Source: Smittium culicis (lineage: Eukaryota; Kickxellomycota; Harpellomycetes; Harpellales; Legeriomycetaceae). Taken from it: a DNA stretch of 17,199 nt. Below the pieces are notes generated by a model. The model was not told the origin of the DNA and ran no database searches. It saw only the letters and a program-made list of their open reading frames with translations. Positions 11,340-17,199 of the stretch are shown here, piece after piece; position 1 is the first letter of the stretch, and each line of letters begins with the position of its first letter. The translations under genes were made by a program, and so were the position numbers. The stretch spans positions 1-17,199 of the forward strand of contig LSSN01000132.1 in NCBI GenBank assembly GCA_001970855.1, read 5' to 3'.

Positions 11340-12695
11340 TTATCAGCTTGATATTTGGTTGGATAGTATTGGGAGTTCATAGAAACCCAAACACATCTGT
11401 AAGGGTTAGTCCTTTCTTTGTGTCAACAGCCCAAAACCTCGTTGAAAATTGGCAGTTGGCAAAAAATAAAAAAATTAAAATAATGACATCTTAGTGGCTT
11501 GAATAACGAACATATCCAATAAATTAGAAAAATTGAATTTTCAACTGTTTGGTTGGAAAATTTTTGTGCCTACAAAAAAATATAGCAAATTGCGTGCAAT
11601 AAAAGCAGCAAAAATTATAATTACGAGAAAAAAAAAGGTGAGAGGGGGAATCTTGACATTATTAAATTTTTTTTGGCGTTTGTTTGTCGGATAGAATAAA
11701 AGTAATATAATAGCAACTGCTCCATGAGTTGATGGCCTAATATCCAGTCAGCAATCAAATGGATAATAATTTTTGCATTATAGCAGTTGATAATTTAGAT
11801 GATTTAAAAACAAACAATAATAGAATAGAAAGATATCAATAGTGGCAATAATAGCATGGTTGATATACAAACTAGAGATATTTGTAAAGATCTAGTTGGA
11901 AGGAAGGAAAACCACTAATATTATAGTAATCATTGAACATAATTTATTGGATATGGGCATATAAACCATTTGTGGGCAGAAATGTACCTATAGTAAAAAG
12001 TTTGAAAGCAGTTTATAAGTAGAAAGCGATTAGAAGTTAGAGGTTTTTTATCTGAAGAAATTTAACTATAGCTTTTAAATAAAAATATATTAGAATTAAT
12101 ATTTCGCTAGTAAGAAGGTATAGGCTTCAACTTATTAGGGAATAAGCGAAGTTTTTAAAGAGGAATGCTTTATATTCCATAGACGCAGCGGCGTACTTTA
12201 AAATCCAAATGTTTATTGGCATGACCTTTTTATGAAGCGCAATCATTTGATGGTAGTCATGAGGTAGCCAATACGGATGAGATAACTGGTATTTGTCAAT
12301 TCAAGGCTAACAAATAGGCGATGTATTAAATTGGGAGTTGGGAAATGACGTAGATAAATATATTACGATCGGCGTAAAATGATAATATTTATTTTTGTGG
12401 AAGATTTGTGGCGGAAAACAGGCTGACTGCTTGTAAAAGCGTAAATTAGCTATACCTTTCTTGTCCAAAGCAATTTAAAGGATCTAAATTTATGATTCGT
12501 CAATGATTTATAAATATATTAATTATTTGCTGCTATTATACAGCTAGCTAATAGCATTTAAAATTTCATAAATAAATTATTTAATCAATATCAATTAACT
12601 ATAATTGGTTGATCAAAAATAGCCTACCACCCGTGAAAGGGATAATATACAGAAATGGCATAAAAAGATTGTTTGTATTTTTGGGGATTATTGGG

Positions 12696-12742
12696 TTTGC
12701 GATCAGGTTATTTTGATCGCAAATCAGCCTTTTTTGGCTGAT
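12696..12742. repeat. Back-to-back perfect hairpins
   Basis: TTTGCGATC (12696-12704) and GATCGCAAA (12715-12723) form a perfect 9-bp stem with a 10-base loop. Immediately next to it, sharing the A at 12723, ATCAGCC (12723-12729) and GGCTGAT (12736-12742) form a perfect 7-bp stem around a T6 loop. The arms are GC-richer than the surroundings. Either could be a structured RNA element or an extruding hairpin, but there is no adjacent gene to tie it to. Confidence 0.6.
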
Positions 12743-12780
12743 GACATAGCCAAATAATCATGCATTTATAAGCTGAGTAT

Positions 12781-12804
12781 TGATTTTGATTATGATTTTG
12801 ATTA
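12781..12804. repeat. Perfect 12-bp tandem duplication
   Basis: TGATTTTGATTA occurs twice without a gap (12781-12792 and 12793-12804), followed by a T-rich run. It looks like simple replication slippage in low-complexity sequence. Confidence 0.85.
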
Positions 12805-13167
12805 TTTTTTTTATTAGCCAAACAAATTGATATTACTTGTTAAATATTTATGACGAATGGGAAGTCGTGATTAAGGATGTTTGGTGAATGGTTGGACATC
12901 CAAGTTTTAAGCGAAATGTAGATTAGCAAATAGAGATGCTGGAATGTGAGAAGCATTATTTGCCTGGAATGCACGATTTGTTTTTAATCTGCTTATTCGA
13001 AAATGCTAAATAAAAGATAATAAGTTAGAAAAAATAATAATAGTCGTACATGTTTCAGGCCTATAATCTTGGCGGACCCAAATCGTGTCAAATTAAATAA
13101 TCGCATCATAACAGCCATGATACAATAAATAATAATGCCAAAAACTAAATATGAGCATAAAAAAAGA

Positions 13168-13221
13168 TTAAGCTTGTCAATTGCATTAATCGTGTCAATT
13201 ACATTAAGCGTGTCAATACCA
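13168..13221. repeat. Three degenerate 18-bp tandem units carrying a GTGTCAA-type core
   Basis: The units TTAAGCTTGTCAATTGCA (13168-13185), TTAATCGTGTCAATTACA (13186-13203) and TTAAGCGTGTCAATACCA (13204-13221) share the pattern TTAAkCGTGTCAATnnCA. Further copies of the inner octamer CGTGTCAA lie nearby at 13084-13091 and 13234-13241. This is either a small decaying minisatellite or a cluster of binding sites, about 1.3 kb upstream of the arrestin gene start. Confidence 0.8.
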
Positions 13222-13914
13222 AATAGCATATAGCGTGTCAAAGTTAGAGGGTATGCGTCATAAATATGCCAATTATAGCGACTAGAGACAACGCAAACAA
13301 ATAGGCGGCATACACTCTGAAAAATGGCCAAGAGAATAAATTAGATGAGAAGCACAAATAGAAAAAAGTGTCAAATCGACTGTTTAGGGTCGAGTATTTG
13401 TCAGAAATTCGTAAAAAAAACCATTGAGATTGGGAGAATAAACAGTGCCGAAATTTGTAAAATTACTTAATTCGTTAATTTATGTGTTTGTTTGCCTTTT
13501 AATGCAATTTAAAGCATCGAAATAAAAATAGAAATAAAATGGAAATGGAAAAGGAAATTATGATTGAAATAAAATCAAAAAACTTTTTAAAAAAGGCTGA
13601 ATTTTTGTCAAAAACTGAGTTTTAATTACACTAAAATAAACATTTGGCCGTTATTATTTTCCCGCATTCAGTGGTCCCTAATTTTCAACTTTTCATTTTT
13701 GTTTTTTTCTGGTGTAGAATACTTGCTATATTTTCGCTGCCTATATCTTTCTTCTCTTCTCTCTCTTAAGCTTCTTTTCTTCTTGCTCTTTATATTAACT
13801 GCTTTCACTTCCCTATTTTTCCAATATCACTACTGCGTTTCTCACACCTACACTTACTCTTTCAACTTCGCCTATATATTGTATACACTATTAATCACTT
13901 CCCTTCCGCTTCCT

Positions 13915-13922
13915 TATAAATA
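13915..13922 (+). promoter_or_regulatory. Candidate distal TATA box (TATAAATA)
   Basis: A consensus-quality TATAAATA lies in C/T-rich sequence about 570 bp before the arrestin start codon. Used for this gene, it would imply a leader of roughly 500 bases. In this composition a match by chance is likely. Confidence 0.25.
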
Positions 13923-14414
13923 CAACAAAGCTCAGCTCTCCAGGTACCATACTACTACCCCATCCCACCAACCTCCACCTTCCATACTCTATCGATCAAA
14001 TATTTTTTGCTTTTTAATCGCACGAGCTTCTCAGTTCTTAATACGATCCAACCTATATTGGACAATTAGGAAACCGATATTCTCAGCTCTTACGACCTTG
14101 TATTAATAACTTTCTCCCTTTGTTCACAAAAAAAAAAAAAAAAGGTTGCTTACACATCAAAAATTTTATCACTGTTGACATATACATAGCAATTATCGTG
14201 TCAACAATAAGCCCTATTTACCCCTATACTACCTTATACTCTTTCAAAACCAGATACCTCGACTTCATACTTGTTTCTCCAAAGAAGAACTACAAGATTT
14301 CTAATTTAAATTGATATTCACTCAACTCTTTCGCCCTTTCTTTTTCTCATACTCTAATCTTATCTATTTCCTATAATCTTCAAAAATCGCCCGTTCTCTA
14401 ACGATTCAGTTTCA

Positions 14415-14420
14415 TATAAG
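14415..14420 (+). promoter_or_regulatory. Candidate proximal TATA-like element (TATAAG)
   Basis: TATAAG in the context TTTCATATAAGCTC is 75 bp before the proposed start codon, a spacing that would leave a 5' leader of about 40-50 bases. The match to the consensus is imperfect. Confidence 0.3.
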
Positions 14421-14495
14421 CTCTCTATACTTCAAACAAGTTGAACCTATCCTAACTTATATTTACACCTCCCGAATCTACTTTTTCAAATAATC

Positions 14496-16698
14496 ATGTC
14501 AGTGGTTTCTCATTTTGAAGTATGCTTCCCTACGCACGGTCAAAGTATCCCCACCTTTAAGCCTGGATCTACCGTTTCTGGTAAATACCCTTTTTTTTCA
14601 TTTCACTTCACCTCAGTTCTCCCTTTTTCTCTATGGAAATTCCTATATTTATATTTATATTTATGTTTTTGATTTTAGTTTTAGTTTTAGTTTTACCTTT
14701 ACTTTTAGCTCTGAATTTGACTTATAAACCACAACCAACATCACAAACTCTTTTATTATTATTTTAGGTACCGTCGTTTTAAAGCTGGACTCACCGCTAG
14801 CTGCCTCCTTTATAGAGCTCAGTTTCATCGGTACTGAAGATATTAAGCTTCCCAGTGAAGTTGACATGTCCGCTGAAAAAAACGTTAAAATTGATTCCTT
14901 TTCAAACAACCAAATAGTGAATCATAACGAAGCTAAAAAGGTTTTCTTCAAAAAAAACGTTTTGCTATGGGGTAATTATATCGGTAACAGAGGTGCCCCT
15001 ACTCTAGGAATCAACAATAAGAAATTATCCCTTGTAAACAATGATGTATCCAACACTAAGCGCTCAAGCGTTTCTTCAATCCAGGTCATAGATAGTGGCT
15101 CTGCTCACACCTACCATTTCAACGTCACTATGCCAAAAGTCAATATGCCTATCTCAAAAAAAACCTCCTTATTCGAAATCAAATATATACTTAAAGCCTC
15201 AATATACTCTGAATCAAAAGGCGTTGGTGGAAAAAAAATTATTGTTAAAGAAATATTCAGTACCCCAGACCGCGAATTCCGCTTTGAACCTGTCATCTCT
15301 GAAAATGTTGTTATCAAACGTGGATCTTTACCTTTCAGATCTGGTATCTTTTTAAAGGACCCCCATTCCAACGCTGGCCCTTCTGGGATCAAAAAGTTTA
15401 TGAAGTCCTCTGCCGGTAACGACTCCTCAAACTCTGATAAAAATCTCGAAGCTATTCTTTTTCAACCTTACCCTTCCTATACTCCTGGCGAACTAGTCGA
15501 TATCCTAGTTTTGGTCTCTGGATCTAAATCCATAAAAGCTGCCTCTTTTGATTTCAATGAAATCATTAAATGCAAAAAATCTTCCGCCCCAACAATTGAC
15601 GACTCTGATGTTCCCTTACTTTGGATTTATAACAACAAAATTATTGACTCCCAACCTCTCACTTTTGCCAAACTGCAGAAATCTAATGTCAGTACTGATC
15701 TCGGTCTAATGGGCCGCTTCATGTTCACCAACTTAAACTCCTCTGAGTCAAAATCAATTAAAGGCACTAAAATAAACTCTAATATATCCATTGGCTCCAC
15801 TAACGGTAGCCCTATGATGTCGGGATACGACGATTTCGCAAAAGCTGACCCCGGAAAAACAGCCAAAACTACTTTGCCAAACTCTAATACTATATCTAGC
15901 AATCACAGTAAAAACTCAAGAATGCAAAGCAACTCAACTTTCAATAGTACTATGCAAGGAAGGAACCCTCATTCTAAAATAATGCCCAAATTTAAAAGCG
16001 ATAAAGTCCCAATTGTTCCAGTTCCTTTGGGAAATCTACTTTCAACCGATAGCTACCGATTTGCTCGTATCAAGTTCAATTTACCTTCAAAAGAAGAACT
16101 TTGTACCGTTCCTAGTGTATTTTTGGACTTTGAATACAACGTCAACATCAACCTGACTCTTAGCTCGAGTTTCAGCCAGTCACGCAAAATGAGCGGTAAA
16201 TTTGTACTAAGACTCATCACCAACAGAAATGAATCTACTGGCTCTGGTTCTGGTTATGGAATGACCCTTCATACTGGCTTCTCTTCTAAAAATCAATCAA
16301 TATCCTCCAAAAGCGGTGGTATCGGTTCTAACATTCGCGGCCTCTCGCCCTCAAGCAGCCACCACTCAACTTCCAATACCACACACCACCCAGATTACCC
16401 ATCCGACCTCTCACTTCTCCGCGAATACCAAAAAAGCTCCCAAACAGGAAACAGCCCGTCATTTAACGGAGAAATCGTTGATGTCACCCACTCAATCAAA
16501 AATTCATCGCTTATGTCTGGCGCTGATCTTGGTTATGTCGGAGGCGGCGATGGAAATGACAATTCGTCTTTCCGCTCCCGTATTACCTCTGTCACAGAGC
16601 AAGAAAACGACGAACAATCTTTCCCCAATCTGCAACACTATATCCAATACGGTGAAAAAATTCCAACTCCTGACATTGAGCTAGTTAAAATAAAATAA
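14496..16698 (+). CDS. Arrestin-like (ART-family) trafficking adaptor, two exons
   Basis: The coding sequence is join(14496..14580, 14768..16698), 671 residues ending in TAA. The start ATG at 14496 is the first after an in-frame TGA near 14441. Exon 1 gives MSVVSHFEVCFPTHG and FKPGSTVSG, and exon 2 continues TVVLKLDSPLAASFIEL then SFIGTE, the classic opening of an arrestin N domain. An ATG at 14866 would remove that opening (61 residues) and is not the real start. Within the N domain, YHFNVTMP (residues 144-151) and FEIKYILKASIY match the usual F-x-lP and I-Y-L strands. The C domain begins around residue 258 (ILFQPYPSYTPGE) and runs to about FEYNVNINLTL and KFVLRLI (near 483-512). A Ser/Asn-rich insertion of roughly 90 residues (about 350-440) splits it. 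The tail from about 515 is Ser/Gly/Asn-rich and ends IPTPDIELVKIK. In yeasts such proteins bring Nedd4/Rsp5-type ubiquitin ligases to membrane transporters, usually through PPxY motifs, and I see none here. The fold is well supported, the specific partner is unknown. Confidence 0.88.
14581..14767 (+). other. Spliceosomal intron in the arrestin-like gene (187 bp, phase 1)
   Basis: The donor GTAAAT follows exon 1 (GTTTCTG|GTAAAT) and the acceptor ATTTTAG ends at 14767. Joining the exons restores a Gly codon (G|GT) and the sequence FKPGSTVSGTVVLKL, an unbroken arrestin N-domain motif. That is strong evidence for both sites. TTGAC (14717-14721) is a candidate branch point, 46 bases upstream of the last intron base. 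The intron interior is T-rich and repetitive, see the hexamer repeat. Six earlier or repeated TTTTAG-like words make alternative 3' splice sites conceivable. Confidence 0.85.
14644..14708. repeat. Intronic hexamer repeats (TATATT x3 and TTTTAG-like x6)
   Basis: Three exact TATATT units (14644-14661) are followed by TTTTAG, TTTTAG, TTTTAG, TTTTAC, CTTTAC and TTTTAG in tandem (14673-14708). The second set repeats a sequence matching the end of the true acceptor (ATTTTAG at 14761-14767). The repeat accounts for a good part of the intron length and is likely to vary between strains. Confidence 0.9.
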
Positions 16699-16989
16699 TT
16701 ATCTGGTTCAAAACGCAAACCCCCCTTCCCTCCTTGACCCATATCTTTTTTTCTTTTAGGTCCAAAATACCTCTTTCTAATTTATATATACACACCTTCT
16801 CACTTTTTTTATTTCTACCCTTGAATTATTATCTACGCAACCCCCTTCCCCTTTCCCCCTACTCTCCTTACTTATACAAAAAGTTAGGAGACAACTATCT
16901 CGCGATTTTTCTTGACCCTTCTTTAGCTACCAAAAGCTGCCTACGTAATTTCCACCCCCCTTTATTTAGTTTATGTTAATACTATTATT
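16699..16989 (+). other. Pyrimidine-rich 3' flank / probable 3' UTR
   Basis: The sequence after the stop codon is C/T-rich (for example CCCCCTTCCCTCC around 16720-16733 and CCCCCTTCCCCTTTCCCCC around 16841-16859), like the 5' flank. An 81-codon open segment here (16734-16979) is a by-product of that composition, with no domain. The tract ends where AT-rich sequence and polyadenylation-type signals begin. Confidence 0.5.
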
Positions 16990-17014
16990 AATAAAATATT
17001 TTTTTACAAATAAA
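16990..17014 (+). terminator. Candidate polyadenylation signals (two AATAAA)
   Basis: AATAAA occurs at 16990-16995 and again at 17009-17014, separated by ATATTTTTTTAC-type sequence. They lie about 290-310 bases beyond the stop codon and exactly at the change from C/T-rich to AT-rich sequence. This is a reasonable 3' end for the arrestin transcript, though AATAAA is common in AT-rich DNA. Confidence 0.4.
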
Positions 17015-17199
17015 ATAAAACCAAATTTTAAAAACTGTTTTTGTGTTCAAAACTCATGGTGATTATATTACAAAAACTTGCATATTTTCTGGTTATAAAA
17101 TTTAAACAAACATTTGATACATTTTTTTTTTCTTTTTTTTTTTGATTTTAAGTTATTAAAATAATAATAAAATCCGTTTAAAAAAAAAAAAAAAAAAAA
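17015..17199. other. AT-rich end of the window with terminal A20 run
   Basis: This is gene-free AT-rich sequence with a T-dominated tract at about 17122-17143 and a run of 20 A at 17180-17199 where the window stops. The final homopolymer may be an assembly break or the poly-A tail of a retroelement whose other side is not shown. Confidence 0.4.

Larger units (their letters stand above)
11340..13640. other. Intergenic stretch with somewhat higher G content, no supportable gene
   Basis: Composition is less extreme than in the two preceding stretches, and the top strand carries more G. Short open segments occur, but none exceeds about 112 codons and none shows a domain I can name. The longest (13331-12993, reverse strand) is a run of hydrophobic residues that includes a translated 18-bp repeat, and I do not accept it as a gene. 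The region contains small inverted and tandem repeats and most of the CGTGTCAA octamers. It could be upstream regulatory DNA of the arrestin gene, old decayed coding sequence, or neither. Confidence 0.4.
13641..14495 (+). promoter_or_regulatory. Pyrimidine-rich upstream region of the arrestin-like gene
   Basis: From about 13640 the top strand switches from AT-rich to C/T-rich, with runs such as CTTTCTTCTCTTCTCTCTC (about 13747-13766). This continues up to the first exon. Such CT-rich leaders are common upstream of fungal genes and make this the likely promoter and 5' untranslated region. An open segment of 135 codons (13699-14106) arises because C/T-rich sequence contains few stops. It reads as Leu/Phe/Tyr/Ser-rich text without domains, so I do not call it a gene. 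An A16 run at 14128-14143 interrupts the tract and could act as a nucleosome-excluding poly(dA:dT) element. Confidence 0.55.

Noticed and set aside
12993..13331. 112-codon reverse open frame, hydrophobic product
   Set aside because: It includes a translation of the 18-bp tandem repeat (IDTLNVIDTINAID), has no recognisable domain, and lies in AT-rich DNA where Phe/Leu/Ile-rich text arises by chance.
4871..13640. CRISPR array, tRNA or rRNA genes in the AT-rich region
   Set aside because: No regularly spaced repeats with unique spacers, no tRNA-like T-arm or cloverleaf, and no rRNA-like conserved blocks were seen. The composition and content are eukaryotic.
13699..14106. 135-codon forward open frame in the gene's upstream region
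   Set aside because: It lies wholly in C/T-rich sequence where stops are rare. The product is Leu/Phe/Tyr/Ser-rich without a domain, and it fits better as promoter and leader of the arrestin gene.
16316..16684. 122-codon open frame in another forward frame of exon 2
   Set aside because: It is a shadow of the arrestin coding sequence, and its composition reflects the Ser/Thr-rich codons of the true frame.
14866..16698. Arrestin protein starting at the ATG at 14866
   Set aside because: The reading frame is open upstream to the splice acceptor and encodes the conserved first strands of the arrestin N domain. The spliced start at 14496 fits the family far better.

Overview
The window looks like nuclear DNA from an AT-rich fungus. 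The evidence is one intron-containing gene for an arrestin-fold protein of the fungal ART type, pyrimidine-rich flanks around that gene, and two classes of decayed eukaryotic transposon. The LINE relic resembles, from general familiarity only, elements seen in early-diverging fungi such as the insect-gut Harpellales. That placement is a guess and no search was run.

Layout. Positions 1-4870 hold a dead, forward-strand non-LTR retrotransposon (LINE). It keeps recognisable pieces of an APE-type endonuclease (about 1260-1990), a reverse transcriptase (about 2530-3720) and a C-terminal region ending in a broken CCHC-like knuckle (about 3780-4640). All are cut by many stop codons and several frameshifts. 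The first ~830 bases may be the remains of its first ORF. Positions 4870-13640 are a very AT-rich stretch with no supportable intact gene. Inside it lies a reverse-strand fossil of a Tc1-like DD34E transposase (about 9300-8285), next to a T-rich tract and an 11-bp minisatellite (7989-8073). Small inverted and tandem repeats occur at 10564-10621, 12696-12742, 12781-12804 and 13168-13221, with a cluster of CGTGTCAA octamers around 13084-13241. From about 13640 the top strand becomes pyrimidine-rich and leads into the only intact gene.

That gene is spliced, join(14496..14580, 14768..16698), and encodes a 671-residue protein. A short first exon supplies the start of the arrestin N domain and a 187-bp intron interrupts a glycine codon. 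Its 3' flank is C/T-rich to about 16980, followed by two AATAAA signals and AT-rich sequence ending in a run of A.

Functionally, the window is one housekeeping or trafficking-type gene beside transposon debris. I see no operon-like or multi-gene system. The most useful second looks are the spliced arrestin model with its repeat-filled intron, the octamer cluster upstream of it, and the two transposon fossils.
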